Source: Ancistrus triradiatus
Taxonomy: Eukaryota > Chordata > Actinopteri > Siluriformes > Loricariidae
Assembly: GCA_025084515.1 (NCBI GenBank)
Contig: JAJAGP010000774.1
Coordinates: forward strand, 124,001-188,000
Direction: 5' to 3'
DNA: 64,000 bases
In this document: positions 23,053-36,405 of the stretch, piece after piece
Layout of the letters: every line of letters begins with the position of its first letter
Position numbering within the stretch: position 1 is the stretch's first letter
Notes under the pieces: generated by a model
Told to the model about the DNA's origin: nothing
Databases searched by the model: none
The model's input: only the letters and a program-made list of their open reading frames with translations
Position numbers and translations under genes: made by a program

Positions 23053-25511
23053 CAGGAACGGTGAGTCTAGACCCCAAGTGACCACAAATAGGCTACAGTC
23101 CAAAAAGACAAGTGAACTATTATGACTTTGTGCTGTTTATCTTAACAATTATGACAAATTATAAAAGGAAATAAAAATCTGTCTTTGAAATCCAGATGTT
23201 GCAGTGTTAATAGCTGGTCAAATTAAAAAAGGTTTAGCATCTGTATTTTTACTGCCATATATATATTATTTCTGTCATTCTTTGATGTTTACTGTTTTAT
23301 TTAATTTATTTTCATGAATGATTTACTTTGCATTAACTACATCCATGAATAGGAATGACGTTACAGTCTGTGTTGCGCATGGACACTTTTAGGACATCAG
23401 CAGAGATGTTACATGGGAAAGTACTCAACAAGCGCTGTGCCACTTCACCTACATATACCTAGAAGTGCCGAGTGCTGGTCGTTTGATTGCTGTGACTTCC
23501 GACAAGTAACGCTGTGCTGGATTCACCTACATAAAATGAGTGCTTTTCGAGTGGGCTCATTCCCTCGTGGTTGTGTGCAGCCAGCGAGGTATGATTATTT
23601 ATGTTTATATTCCATTGTGTGCTTGTAACTGAAGATCCATGGTGCTGTGTATTGGTTTAGACTTTGTGTTTTCAGCTGCATCTCTGACGCATTTGTGTAT
23701 CGTTTGCACACAGTTTTTTTTGTGGAAAAAACCCTTTATGCTTGCATTACAGTAGCCTACAAAGACTGTGACCATGGTAATGTCTGGTCAACAACCATTT
23801 TGATCAAAGACTTCTTTCACAGAGTGTAATGAGGGCATTAAAAGATGCATACCTGTATTAGAACATGTTTTGATGTCAGACTACTGCGGATTTCAAGTTA
23901 TATCTCTTGTACTTATTAGTGCTTAATATTCCTAAAACACTGCCAGTAAATAACTGTGTCCATAATTGGACATCGTCTGAATACCCTGCATGTTCTCAAG
24001 CTACTAGTGCAGCTACCGAGCAACCTGTCACGACCCAGAGTGGCCGAAAGTGAGGTCAACAGAAATCACATAATCGGAGTGCTTGGTTCTTATTTTTTGG
24101 TTGTGAAAGGAGGTAAGGCAAATGACAGGCTAAGATGTATCCTCATTTCAGTTTCAGAAATCGTCCCTCCATCCACATCATTCATTAAGCAGATACCGAT
24201 TCTGAAAGGAAGTTCGGCGGGTGGCACAGTTACGTCTGGCACTCTTCTCTGCCGTTCCCAGAACACATTCATCACAGGCTGGAAATCATGCCTCGTTCTG
24301 TGGGCCGCTTTTGTCCGGCTACGTCCTGAAAGCATTTAGAGTGTAAAAAAAAAGCTGCAATTTGCCACCAGGTGAAATTGGTGTCGACAGACTAATTCAA
24401 ATCTGTTATTGGTCATTAAAGTGCAGAAATTGAATAATGGAGCCGGAGGTTTTTTTGGCGACGGGCCATGCTGAGGCAGAGGGGTGGCTGCGCTCGTCAC
24501 CCCCAGATACCCGGCCCATCAGTTTTAATCAGGCAGAGCGACGGGCGGCTCTGTCTTGCGGGAGCCGCTCTCCATTAAGCGCCCGGTCAGCCAGCATGGT
24601 TTGCACGTGTGCTCCATTAAGGATCATTACCTGGGTGCAGTCACTGTGCAGAACTGCAGAGGAACTGAGCAAAGCTGCATTGCAGCAGTCCGGTGCGCCT
24701 GTGTATGCGAAGTAAGAGTACGGAAGTTGGCAAAAATTTTAAGACGAAACCCAGTTTTTCCCGGGTATTGTACCATCTTGATCTCGCAGACTTTTCTGAA
24801 ACTAGCTGTCTGCTTCTCCAACTTCATGGAGGCCATGGAGAGCTTTTTGTGTGACCCTAATTTGGTCAGTAAATGGGAACAGAAAGAATGGGGCTGGCTG
24901 CTCCATTTCAGAGAGCCTCCTCATTTCTGCTGGATCAGTTTTGACCACTGCATCTATCCATCTGCATTAGGACACAGAGAGGTGCCTGTGACAGTTTGTG
25001 TTGGACGCTGGCTTTTGGCATCCTTCATATTCCCCAACCTTAGCAAGAACCATCCATCTCTGTCTGCTCTGCCTCTCTTACTCACACTCTTACTCACTCG
25101 CTCTCATGATTACTTCGCCCCACCCGGCACCCTGCGACCTCTGCCTGCTGTTGACAAGTCTCAGACCTGCTGGACCCCGAAGCTAAAGACTGAAAAATCT
25201 CCTCGGATTTCTCAGACCTTTATACTTCCAGGCACAGCTTGTAGTAGACGGTATTCATTTCGTTAATGAAAACTCTGACGAAAAATACGGATGAAAAACA
25301 GGATGACCTGTTTTTCACAAAGAACAACAGAACTAAACTCATTTGAAAATGAGATCTATGACCAAATTAAATCACTTTTCATAAACGAATAAAAACTAAA
25401 TGGTCAAGGGTTGGGCTTCTGGGGCTTAAGCCCCTAATTCTTGTAGCAAAGCCCCAAATTTTCAGGTCATCAACGTATGCAGATCCTGTAGCAGTTAGCG
25501 TTGATTAATGT
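23053..25511. other. intron 1; complex segment without a gene
   Basis: No exon is supported. 24425-24720 is GC-richer and non-repetitive (TCCATTAAGCGCCCGG, CTCCATTAAGGATCATTACC), resembling a conserved noncoding element. The open frame of about 236 codons across 24556-25266 has no recognisable domain or splice context. Confidence 0.4.
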
Positions 25512-25805
25512 GGATAAGGCGTGTATGTAGCCCACACTGATGTGGTGGTGCTGTTAGTTAGTGTCGTGCCAGTGTTAATCAGACACAGCAGTGCTGCTGG
25601 AGTTTTTAAACACGGTGTTCACACTGTGCACTCTATTAAACATCTAACTCCACCTTGTAGATAGTCAGAGACAGTAGGTCATCTGTCGTTGCGGTTTGTG
25701 TTAGTCATCCTCTAATCCTCCTTCAGTGCTCACAGGATGCTGGTGGCTGCACACTTTTGGCTGGTGGACTCTCTTCATTCCAGGTGTGACACTGAGGTGT
25801 TACAT
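25512..25805 (-). repeat. palindrome-like fish MITE, partial
   Basis: CAGACACAGCAGTGCTGCTGGAGTTTTTAAACAC with GTGTTAGTCATCCTCTAATCCTCC matches the element split at 55083-56035. A further fragment lies at 31236-31413. Confidence 0.7.
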
Positions 25806-26877
25806 CTCAAACTTTGGTGATGCTCATAAAAAATCATACAGTGTAATAACCAGCCTTAATGATTCCATCCTCCCTTGATGCTTTTATTTCCTTCTCAGCC
25901 TGGTCTCAGTGTCTTCCAGAGACGCTCCTGATCAGACTCTGTAATGGGATGAGAAGTGAACCGACTTTTCCCTGCACTGGGTGCGCCATAATTGGAGATT
26001 GATGGGACGGCCTAATTGTAAATGGGTTTTGTATCACTACTCGTTTTCTGTGATGCCCTGTGTAGGCTCGTCTGGTACTTTGTGTTGGAGCGTCTTGGAG
26101 GCCCTTTTTAACTTCCGATGTCGCACTTGGCCAGATATCTGGCTGTATTCTTGAATCGTGTGTATTTCTTAATGAAGGTGATAATGGGGAGAAATCGATT
26201 TGAGAGCTTTACCCCAATACTGAATGAGCAGTCCTTGCAAAATCAATATATTCTAATGTTATAATCACTTGGTGTCAAGTCCAATTAGAGAATTGTACTC
26301 CTTTCCTTTTCCTTACTGTTTAATGGAAATTGAATGCAACCCTAATTAGGTTTAACAGCAATCTTAAACATTATCTATGTAAATATTCAACTATAACTTA
26401 ACATTATTCGAACACCAGATTAAGTAAACAAAGCCGATATGTTAAGCAGATGTGGGTGTCAAAGCCAAAAGGCAAAATTCATACTCAAGTGAAAGTTACT
26501 TATAAATAATTAGTGAAGTAGAAGTGCAATTGTTTTCCATTATCATGATGAGTAAGATGTGTGTAGTGAGAACATCACACAAGTCACTTAGAGCAGTGAC
26601 TGATGTCTAAAAGTGTACGTGTTTTGTGTTTACGTTTTAGTGATAAGCACCAGCAATTAAAATTCCCCTTACATAAATAGAACAGTAAATAAAGTGTGTA
26701 ATTTCTTACCTCTTACCTTTTGGAATACAAATAAAATACAGAAAGTTGATTGTTCAAATATTCTAACGTTGAGTGCTTGGTAATGGTACATTTTTATTTC
26801 AGTGCTATGTGTTTCATAATGCCGGTATTGAAATTTGAATAATGATTAACATTTTTAAACTAATAATAATACTAATT
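25806..26877. other. intron 1, nothing recognised
   Basis: AT-rich from 26100 on; no repeat or coding signal. Confidence 0.5.
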
Positions 26878-27060
26878 AGGGTGGCACAGTGCTACAGTGA
26901 TTAGTGCCGTCGCCTCACAGCTCCAGAAACCTGGGTTAGATTTGTGCCACTGCCGGTTTGGCCGGTTTGGAGTTTGCATGTTCTCCCTGCATCCCACATC
27001 CTATCATGCGTTAGGTCAGCTGGTGTGTCTAAAGTGTGTCATCATCATCATCTTGGTGCT
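26878..27060 (+). repeat. dispersed tRNA-like SINE/MITE, 5' part
   Basis: GGTGGCACAGTGCTACAGTG head, GTCGCCTCACAGCTCCAG, then GGAGTTTGCATGTTCTCCC. Same family as 12044 and 49170. Confidence 0.7.
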
Positions 27061-27212
27061 TTTAAGGAGCGCAGAGCCAGTCGAACTTTGGTCAGCATTC
27101 AGTCTGCTCACGCTGATGATGCTTGTGTTTAGTAAAACTATGTGCTTGAAGCTTTCTGTACCAGAGGTTGTGCTCTTGTGTGTCTTTAGAACAGCTTAAT
27201 ACAACAAAGGTA

Positions 27213-28398
27213 CAGTGGTGCTTGAAAGTTTGTGAACCCTTTAAAAGTTTCTATATTTCTGCATAAATATGATCAGATTTTCACACAAGTCCTAAAAGTA
27301 GATAAAGAGAACCCAGTTAAACAAATGAGACAAAAATATTATACTTGGTCATTTATTTTTAATGAGGAAAATTATCCAATGTTACATATTAGTGAGTGGC
27401 AAAAGTATGTGAATCTCTAGGATTAGCAGCTAATTTGAAGGTGAAATTAGAGTCAGGTGTTTCAATCAATGGGATGACAATCAGGTGTGAGTGGGCACCC
27501 TGTTTTATTTAAAGAACAGGGATCTATCAAAGTCTGCTCTTCACAACACATGTTTGTGGAAGTGTATCATGGCACAAACAAAGGAGATTTCTGAGGACCT
27601 CAGAGAAAGAGTTGTTGACGCTCATCAGGCTGGAAAACGTTACAAAACCATCTCTATAGAGTTTGGACTCCAGCAGTCCACGGTTAGACAGATTGTGTAC
27701 AAATGGAGGAAATTCAAGACCATTGTTACCCTCCCCAGGAGTGGTCAACCTACAAAGATCACTCCAAGAGCAAGGCGTGTGATAGTTGGCGAGGTCACAA
27801 AGGAGCCCAGGGTAACTTCTAAGCAACTGAAGGCTCACATTGGCTAATGTTAATGTTCATGAGTCCACCATCAGAAGAACACTGAACAACAATGGTGTGC
27901 ATGGAGAAAGCCACTGCTCTCCAAAATGAACATTGCTGCTCGTCTGCAGTTTGCTAAAGATCACATGGGCAAGCCAGAAGGCTATTGGAAGAATGTTTTG
28001 TGGATGGATGAGACCAAAATAAAACTTTTTGGTTTTAAAGAAAAGCGTTATGTTTGGAGAAAGGAAAACACTGTATTCCAGCAGAAGAACCTTATCCCAT
28101 CTGTGAAACATGGTGGTGGTAGTATCATGGTTTGGGCCTGTTTTGCTGCATCTGGGCCAGGACGGCTTGCCATCATTGATGGAACAATGAATTCTGAATT
28201 ATATCAGAGAATTTTAAAGGAAAATGTCAGGACATCTGTCCATGAACTGAATCTCAAGAGAAGGTGGGTCATGCAGCAAGACACCGACCCTAAGCACACA
28301 AGTCGGTCTATCAAAGAATGGTTACAGAAGAATAAAGTTTAATCTGATGTTTTAGGTCATTTTTATGCAAAGGGTTTACAAACTTTTAAGCATCACTG
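27213..28398 (+). mobile_element. Tc1 element (CAGTGGTGCTTGAAAG family), forward copy
   Basis: Both terminal inverted repeats are present (CAGTGGTGCTTGAAAGTTTG and its complement near 28398), with TA duplications at 27211-27212 and 28399-28400. The transposase starts at 27569 (MAQTKEISED) with paired-type helix-turn-helix (TISIEFGLQQSTVRQIVYKW). It is broken by a frameshift near 27840, then resumes with WMDETKIKLF and QQDTDPKHTS, the first two catalytic Asp. It stops after LQKNKV because the third catalytic region has been deleted. Inactive. Confidence 0.95.
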
Positions 28399-28400
28399 TA

Positions 28401-29626
28401 TCTGGTCAGGTCATATATGGGTTAAGTAGCTTTAATAATAAGGATAAAAACCTTAGATGTGTGTGTGAGTGGACGTAATGCGACACACCTGTGTGTGTAA
28501 ACTCAATAGAACTGAAATATAATTAAAGCGGCAGAACCTCTAACCCTGTGGCTATGGAGTATGTCAGGATGAAGCTGCTCTTACATTAAATGGATCTTTA
28601 CTGTAATGTAGCAGCATTATGGAGCCAGGCGATGCTTTATCATGGACTCATAAAACATCATGCTAGAATTTATAGGTGGCCATGTCAGGTGATGAAAGCT
28701 ATCCAATTACACGTCATGGCTCGGCACTGCGCTATGATATGTGGTCCTGTAGTACTAGCGCAGAATTTATGATCTCATGCAGCATCTGCAGCACTAAGAC
28801 CGTGTCGTACCGTGAGCTTGTGTGGTTTGGATTAACATTCTCACCGTTCAGTAAAATCTTTCTAAACTTTAACTACTGATAGAAGCTTCAAACGATCAGC
28901 CGCTGATGGATCTCTCACACCGGGATCCGTACCTCAGCATTTAACCTGGATGCCTTGCATTTTGTTGCATCACACTGCGTTTGTGTTTAAGCTGGAAATG
29001 CACGGCTTGTTTACCAAAAGCTTGGACTTGTGGCTGGGTTGTTGTTGAGTATCAAACTTTAAGGCTGAAAGCTATTCCCACGCCAGATACAGCAGCTGTA
29101 GAAATGGAACAGATTCTCCTCTCACATTGTTGTTGAGAAGCTGGTGAGTTAATGGAGCATAAATCCTTACCTCAGCATGGAGCGACTCGCTGCCTCCACC
29201 CGTCATATGTCTCGGCCTAAATAGTGCAGGGGGGTGATGGGAAATTAAAAAATGAGTGTCCATGTTCAGATGACTTTGTCCTTCATATGATGGACTTGTA
29301 TAACTCGTATGAGACCTGCACAGGCTTTCATAGCTGCACATGCCTGCGATTTATAGCTGCACTAGACAAAAGTCAGCTTAGGAAAGTAAAATGAAAACAT
29401 TTTAATAGTCTGTTTATCAGAGTAAATAGAGTTATAATATATGTATTTACAAGCAAATGCCACTTTTGGAAATGTATGTATATTTTTATTATTTTGTTAT
29501 AAGTTTATTGTTTTTTTATTTTATGTCATTATGTATTGCATTTTTCCTCCAGTGTTTTTGTTCAGTTAGTTTTAAAATGGTTTCACTTGCCAAAAAAGGC
29601 CATTTTTTTTTTCTTTTTATTATTGT
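28401..29626. other. intron 1, nothing recognised
   Basis: No coding exon or recognised repeat. Confidence 0.45.
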
Positions 29627-29664
29627 GGGTGTGCGTGTGCGTGTGCGTGTGCGTGTGCGTGTGC

Positions 29665-29716
<52 letters not shown>

Positions 29717-29722
29717 GAGAAA
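29627..29722 (+). repeat. compound microsatellite (GTGTGC)n(GT)n(GA)n
   Basis: Seen directly: GTGTGC hexamers, then GT, then GA dinucleotides. Open frames across it on both strands are artefacts. Confidence 0.98.
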
Positions 29723-31235
29723 GAATATCATGGTTGCTATGTTTAACAAATTATTATTTTTTTTATTGCGTTTATGTTTTAATTGTGTTGTTGTTGTTTA
29801 GGTTTTTGATTTGGTTTTGAGTGCGCATCCTGTATGAGATTTTAAATTGTTACTTTTGATTTATTTTTAACTTTATTTTTACATAACAATTAGGATTGTT
29901 ATTAGGGATAAAAATTATTTTAACTCCTTAGTGTTTTTGGTGTTTTTTTTTAAGAAAGCTGTCACTATTTTGTGTTAATCAGTGCTGCTATAGTTTGGAA
30001 TTATTAATTAAGCTTTTTATTTATGCTAATATTATTAATTTAAAATCAGTGATTTTTATTTATAATAAAATAATAATGATTTGATTTGTTTGATGTTATT
30101 TCCGTTTTATTTGATTTTATTTTTATTTAGTACATTTTGTTTTCAATTCCCGGTTAGTTCCAGCTAGTTTTAGTAGTGCCTGAAAATAGTATGTGTAGTG
30201 TTGCTTGTATTTTCTGAAAACGACTTTAGTTTTAGTTTAGTTTCTAATGACGTTTCGTATTGGTTTAATATTGCAGTTTAGAGTGGCAACATTTAAAATG
30301 CATAGATTTAAAATATACATATAAATGACAACATTTGTAGTATTGAGTTTTGACATAAAAAGGAAAATGGCACTGGTGGGACTGGGTGAGAGTCACACAA
30401 ACACGTCATTGACCATGTCTGAGGGAGGAGGGAGAGAGCTGTTCCAGTGACCCATTCCAAGCCCCCCTGTCCAGGATAAAGTTGGGGGTAGAGCAACAAA
30501 ATATGTTCATATTTTATATTTACGTGTGCTTTGGACAGCCATTCTTTTCCCATTTTTATATAGATGCACGCCGATAAACCCGTCGTCTTCTCTCTAGAAC
30601 ATCCACAGCTCCTCCCATATATCCTCCTCCATGAAAGCAATCATGAACTGGTCAAATAAAAAATTCACATCCATCCTAGTGTAACACTGCTGGTCAGACC
30701 TTCACTCCTGCAGGCCCATGATTAACAGCCGGCCCCCAGATATTAAACCCCCTCAGCAAAATAAGTCTCTCACCTCGAGCATCTCGAGCTAAGCTCAGCT
30801 CTGATTGTCAGAAAACTGCAGTGAAGATTCAGCACTTCTGAGAGTGCCTTCGAGTCTGCTGCTTAGATACTGTCCCTTCGATGCTCAAACACACATGAAC
30901 ACTGTTAGAAAAGATCACGCTGTTTATCAAAAATATATTTAACCTAAAGTTATACTTTTTGTAGGCATCAAGTGGTATTTAATGATGTACTTCATGGTGC
31001 TGTTAAATAGTTGCTTATACTTAGTACATTCTTTACACATTTATACGTCTGTCGAAGGACTGCAGTGGTTTCTCTGTAGCCGGGGACCTACGTAGCAGTG
31101 TATCCTTTAGCTACAACATTAATCATTTACCAATATCGAATAACCTCATTGGAGGACAAGCTCCCTTATTTAACTTCAGGCTAATGCATCTTTTGTCATT
31201 TGTCAATGTAAACCCACTATATATACATTCAACAA
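29723..31235. other. intron 1, T-rich then mixed sequence
   Basis: T-rich to about 30140; a fragment like the 19177 SINE family at 30391-30450; otherwise nothing recognised. Confidence 0.45.
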
Positions 31236-31413
31236 CCAGTTACACATCCTTGTTTCTACACTCATTGTCCATTTTATCAGTTCCACTTACCATTTTTGTA
31301 GTCCATCTCTTTCTCTACATACATTTTGTCCCCTTTACTCTGCTCTCTAATGGTCAGGACCCCCACAGGACCAGCACAGATCAGGTACTACTTGGGTGGT
31401 GGATCATTGTCAG
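31236..31413 (+). repeat. fragment of the palindrome-like MITE
   Basis: GTAGTCCATCTCTTTCTCTACATAC and GACCCCCACAGGACCAGCACAGATCAGGTACTA match the ends of the element at 55083-56035. 31414-31971 shows nothing else. Confidence 0.7.
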
Positions 31414-31971
31414 ACTTTACAATGGGAATCCAATAATACACACATGAACAATCAGCAGAAACCATACTCTACATTTTGAATTTCTCTGAATTTTTTCCAG
31501 GCAAGCGATACTCAGTACGATGGTCTCCTGCGCTCTCCTGCTAGTAACTTGGCAGTCCGTGACATACGGAGTCACGTGGTGGGAGTAATGAGCACTGGGA
31601 AATGTAGTGAGGAAAAGCTGTGGACACGACAATAATCGCATGGTTTTCACTTTAAATACTTTATTCAATAAATTACATGCGATGTTAAACATATTATGAA
31701 ATAAGCTTTATGTTAATGATTTTGCCAGACTGTAGTTTTAATGTAAGTGTTTTAAGCATGTTTAAGGTAAATATGGAAATAACAGTAAATTCATAGCCTA
31801 CATAGAAAACAATGAAGATTTTCTTAAATATTATTTTTCAAGGAGTATTTTTTTTCCCTGTTGGCTATTTCTTTCATCATCACCTGTTTCTGTTTGCTAC
31901 AATTTTTTGAATGTTCAGTTCGATGTTTTTCCATCCTGTCGAAATGTCCATGTTTCATAAACTGTAATATA

Positions 31972-33341
31972 CAGTGGTGCTTGAAAGTTTGTGAAACCTT
32001 TAGAATTTTTTGTATTTCTGCATAAATGTGACCATAATCAGATTTTCAAGAGAACCCAGGTAAAGAAATGAGACAAAAATATTATACTTAGTCATTTATT
32101 TATTGAGGAAAATGATCCAATATTACATATTAGTATGTGAACCTTTGCTTTCAGTATCTGGTGTGACCTCCCTGTGCAGCAATAACTGCAGCTAAACGTT
32201 TCCTGTAGTTGTTGATCAGTCCTGCACACCGGCTTGGAGTAATTTTAGCCCATTCCTCCGTACAGAACAGCTTCAGCTCTGGGATGTTGGTGGGTTTCCT
32301 CACATTAACTGCTCGCTTCAGGTCCTTCCAGGTCAGGACTTTGACTTGGCCATTCCAAAAGATGAACTTTATTCTTCTTTAACCATTCTTTGGTAGAACG
32401 GCTTGTGTGCTTAGGGTCGGTGTCTTGCTGCATGACCCACCTTCTCTTTAAATTCAGTTCATGGACAGATGTCCTGACATTTTCCTTTAGAATTCTCTGA
32501 TATAATTCAGAATTCATTGTTCCATCAATGATGGAAAGCCGTTCTGGCCCAGATGCAGCAAACAGTCCCAAACCATGATACTACCACCACCATGTTTCAC
32601 AGATGGGATAAGGTTCTTCTACTGGAATGCAGTGTTTTCCTTTCTCCAAACATAACGCTTTTCTTTTAAACCAAAAAGTGTTATTTTGGTCTCATCCATC
32701 CACAAAACATTCTTCCAATAGCCTTCTGGCTCGTCCACATGATCTTTAGCAAACTGCAGACGAGCAGCAATGTTCTTTTTGGAGAGCAGTGGCTTTCTCC
32801 TTGCTATCCTGCCATGCACACCATTGTTGTGTCAGTGTTCTTCTGATGGTGGAACTCATTAACATTAACATTAGCCAATATGAGAGAGGCCTTCAGTTGC
32901 TTAGAAGTTACCCTGGTGTCCTTTGTGACCTCGCCAACTATGACATGCCTTGCTCTTGGAGTGATCTTTGTTGGTCGACCACTCCTGGGGAGGGTCTGGA
33001 ATTTCTTCCATTTGTACACAATCTGTCTGACACTGGATTGGTGGAGTCCAAACTCTTTAGAGATGGTTTTGTAACCTTTTCCATCCTGATGAGCATCAAC
33101 AACTCTTTTTCTGAGGTTCTCAGAAATCTCCTTTGTTCGTACCATGATACACTTCCACAAACATGTGTTCCACTAATGTAAAGTTGGATCATTTTCCTCA
33201 ATAAATAAATGACTAAGTATAATATTTTTATCTCATTTGTTTAACTGGGTTCTGTTTATCTACTTTTAGGACTTTTGTGAAAATCTGATGATGTTTTAGA
33301 ACATATTTATGCAGAAGTATAGAAAATTCTAAAGGAACATT
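31972..33341 (-). mobile_element. Tc1 element (CAGTGGTGCTTGAAAG family), reverse copy
   Basis: Terminal repeat CAGTGGTGCTTGAAAGTTTG at 31972; the opposite end decays after TTCTAAAGG (33341). On the minus strand the transposase is readable in pieces: MVRTKEISENLRKRVV and helix-turn-helix (32804-33160), WMDETKITLFG (32619-32819), then QQDTDPKHTS and LEWPSQSPDL (32305-32571). Frameshifts separate them, and the third catalytic region is largely deleted. It lies opposite to the 27213-28398 copy. Confidence 0.95.
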
Positions 33342-35751
33342 CGTATGAACTTCTTAGAGTTTGACTTAAGAAGTTTTGCACATCTTTTCTTATGAAGGCT
33401 TTTGGGAATCCGGCCCCATGTGTTTTTATTTCTTTGGCTAATCATTGTTTGGACGATTATACCATATGACTTTATGGAGGTTTGGGATTGAGAATGAGAA
33501 TGGTTTAAATGATATGTATTTTCTTTGTCATTCAGAATATGTTCATATACATGAGATCATGTCGAGTATGACCTGCACATTTCCATGTTTTTCTTCGTGT
33601 TCCTGTCCATGGTTCTGAAGCATAAACGAGGCATTTGAGTTAGTTTCTGGAGCTTATTGACCTCTCCATAACACACTGGCAGGCACTAGAGGCTTCTCAT
33701 CTCACACTGTCATGTGCTGACTGAACGACGGCATGAACTCTCACAGTCTATTAGATCATCATGATTTCCAGACCTGACAGGCGGTGGGATGCAGCCATAA
33801 CTCAGGCTGTAATACTTGTGGTTCTGTATTGGAAGTCCTGCAGATTTCTGGCCCGAGGGTCCGGGCCCTGCTTCTTCTGTCAGCGAACCATATACTCAGA
33901 TCAGCATGAAAAATTCCATGCTGTTGTGAACTTGCATCATTTAAAGCCCATGTTTTTCCCACAGCTACTTTCCAACTACTTTCTGAGGACTCGTTTTTTT
34001 GTTGTGTAGACTTTGTTCGAACACTTTGTGCATATGCCTGTCATATTAAAGTATATAAGCTGAAGTCTTAGAGGCTATGTTGAAGTTTTGAGCTGCTCGA
34101 GATGTTGTTAATGCTCTGTGCTTTTCTGAGAGGATTCAGAAGTGCAGTGACAGGAGGCAGGAGATTCTTTGTGTAATGAACATCTTTGAGAGTTTGCGGG
34201 TCTTTGACTGAAGCTTCAAAGATGCTCATAAAGCAGTCACGCTGAGCTTAGGCATCACATTCGGTCTAAAAATGTGGAGCAAAGGCTGTGAGAACTCGAT
34301 AATCTGAGTGTATGTGTACGTATGTGTGAGTAAACCAGTACGATTCCAAAAAACATGATGGCATCTTTACAAGTGGGTGCTTGAGGCTCCGTAACCAAGT
34401 TGCATGTAATAATAATAACAGCAACATTTTCAGAAAGTCACAAATGTTGACATCTGTTTTGCGACTCTTTTGGCACACATCCAACATCTCTGCACTGTAC
34501 CACCTTCTCAATCTATGAATCCTGTCACACACCCAATGGTATTTATAGCCCCATCATCCTTGTGCAACGCCTGAAGTTCCTACCACCTTAAACATGCAAG
34601 GTGACTCATGTTTTATCCGGGGAGTGTACGACGTGACTGTTAGTTGTTTTCAAATTTTGCACGCTGATTAAAAAGTTATCCGACTCTAACAGAGTCACTG
34701 AAGCTGAGCTAAAGTGGATGAATCGCAAACTCTACGGTGTACCCCACACTGTAGGATGGACAAAGTGAATCCTGCTTTCAGCAGCACGTTGGCTTTTGTG
34801 CGGGGCTGAACTCTGCACGATTGTCTATCACGAATAATAGTAATAATACAATTATTTTTCAGACATGTTTTTAATCAATTTGTTTCAATCGAAGCCGTGC
34901 AGTGCAGTGATTTTTATCTCCGCTTCAAGCTGGGCCTAATAACAGCCTTACCCGTGGTAAAATCACTGTGACGCACAGCCTCGAGTGGCTAAAGCCTTTT
35001 CGTAGATATTAAAAGTACTTCAGAAATAACACAAACAATTCAATTCCTTAAACTGGTAAAGGTCTGACTTCTCCATCTCCTGTGATTCCTAGTAAAATCA
35101 CTTGCCTTTGAGTTTCAAGCTCTCGGTCTGATGAGGGTGCAGTAAAAGAAAATTAATGCCATTAATCACGTTTTTGTCACCTGGCCATGTGAGGAACCTG
35201 CAGATCTGAGCGTATTGCCTCCCCACATTATATTTACCATACAGTACCAACAGACTTCAACTATCTGAGACACTCCCTTATTTGACTTTGCTCATTACTG
35301 TGTGACAGTAGATTCTGTCAAGTAAACACACAAGAGTCCAGTGTAACAGTCTTATTACACAAGAAAACGGCTTGCACGTGCTATTTCTAATAAGCATATT
35401 TATTGAAATGAATAATTAGCATTTTGTAAAATTGTTCTGGTAATCGGTGTTTTTGTATTTATTTGATTATTACAAAGTTATAAAATGTGTTCTGTTGAAG
35501 CTTATATTGCCAACTAGTTTGGTTGGGTTGTGCCTTATGAAAAAGAGAGCTATTACAATAATGTGGTGTTGTAGATTTTTTCATCATACAAGAATTAAAA
35601 GAAGGAAATGTGAAAAAAAAATTGTTTGCAATTCATTTTACCTTCATTATCATTCATAATACATATTAATAATATTAATAATGTATTTTGTAAAATATGA
35701 TTTGATAAAATTGTACATAGTCTAAAATGATTATAATATTATAGTCTTGGT
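33342..35751. other. intron 1, nothing recognised
   Basis: No exon or recognised repeat over 2.4 kb; composition is ordinary intronic. Confidence 0.45.
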
Positions 35752-36405
35752 CACACTAAGGCGATGTAACTTGGAAGCAAATGATGGTGATGATTCTGTT
35801 TGCCGCCTTCTCTCAGATTTAATCAGAATCACCACATAAGATAAAATGAGATAAAACTTTATTGATCCCTTTGGGAGAGTTCCCTCGGGGAAATTAAGTT
35901 TCCAGCAGCATCATTGTAACAGAACACCGAGTAGAAAAAAGTGGAAAGATAATATTAATAATGAGGAGAAAAATATGAATATAAATAAAATGTAAATATA
36001 AAGTCACCTGAATATAAACAACATCCATTCTAATCATTTTTATTATTAAATGGGAAAATAATAATAATAAAAATAATAATAATAATAACAATAGTAATTC
36101 CAGATTTTTGCGGACGTGCTAAAGTAAAGCGAGTGGGCGAAAATGCACACTTACAATCTTAATATCAGTTCAGATTATTCAAAATAAAACGTGTTCAAAG
36201 ATCGGATACTGAACGAGAAGAGCAGGAACTTGTTGTTCCCCGTTAGCCGGTCTGAGTAGAGAAAGGACTGATTCAATAACGATTCAATAACGATAGAAAA
36301 AAGTTCAGTTTCTGATTAACATTACCTCAGATGGACGCATTGGACACGGCTGGTCTCGCCAACAATTTGCAAGTCCACCTTATCCCAAGGCCGAGTGGAA
36401 ATGTG
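35752..36405 (-). repeat. unclassified interspersed element, reverse copy
   Basis: Reverse complement of the 15443-15985 element, with the same ordered landmarks. It carries an extra segment at about 35843-35905 (AAACTTTATTGATCCCTTTGG), a tail common to other fish repeats, so a secondary insertion is likely. An AAT-type simple repeat lies at 36058-36092. Confidence 0.7.

Noticed and set aside
24556..25266. 236-codon open frame as a gene
   Set aside because: No recognisable domain, no splice context, no family resemblance, and overlapping frames on both strands.
27213..28398. Active Tc1 transposase gene
   Set aside because: Frameshift near 27840 and loss of the third catalytic region; both copies of the family are broken.
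29457..29820. Frames with Val-Arg or Cys-Val repeats
   Set aside because: Translation of a GT/GA microsatellite.
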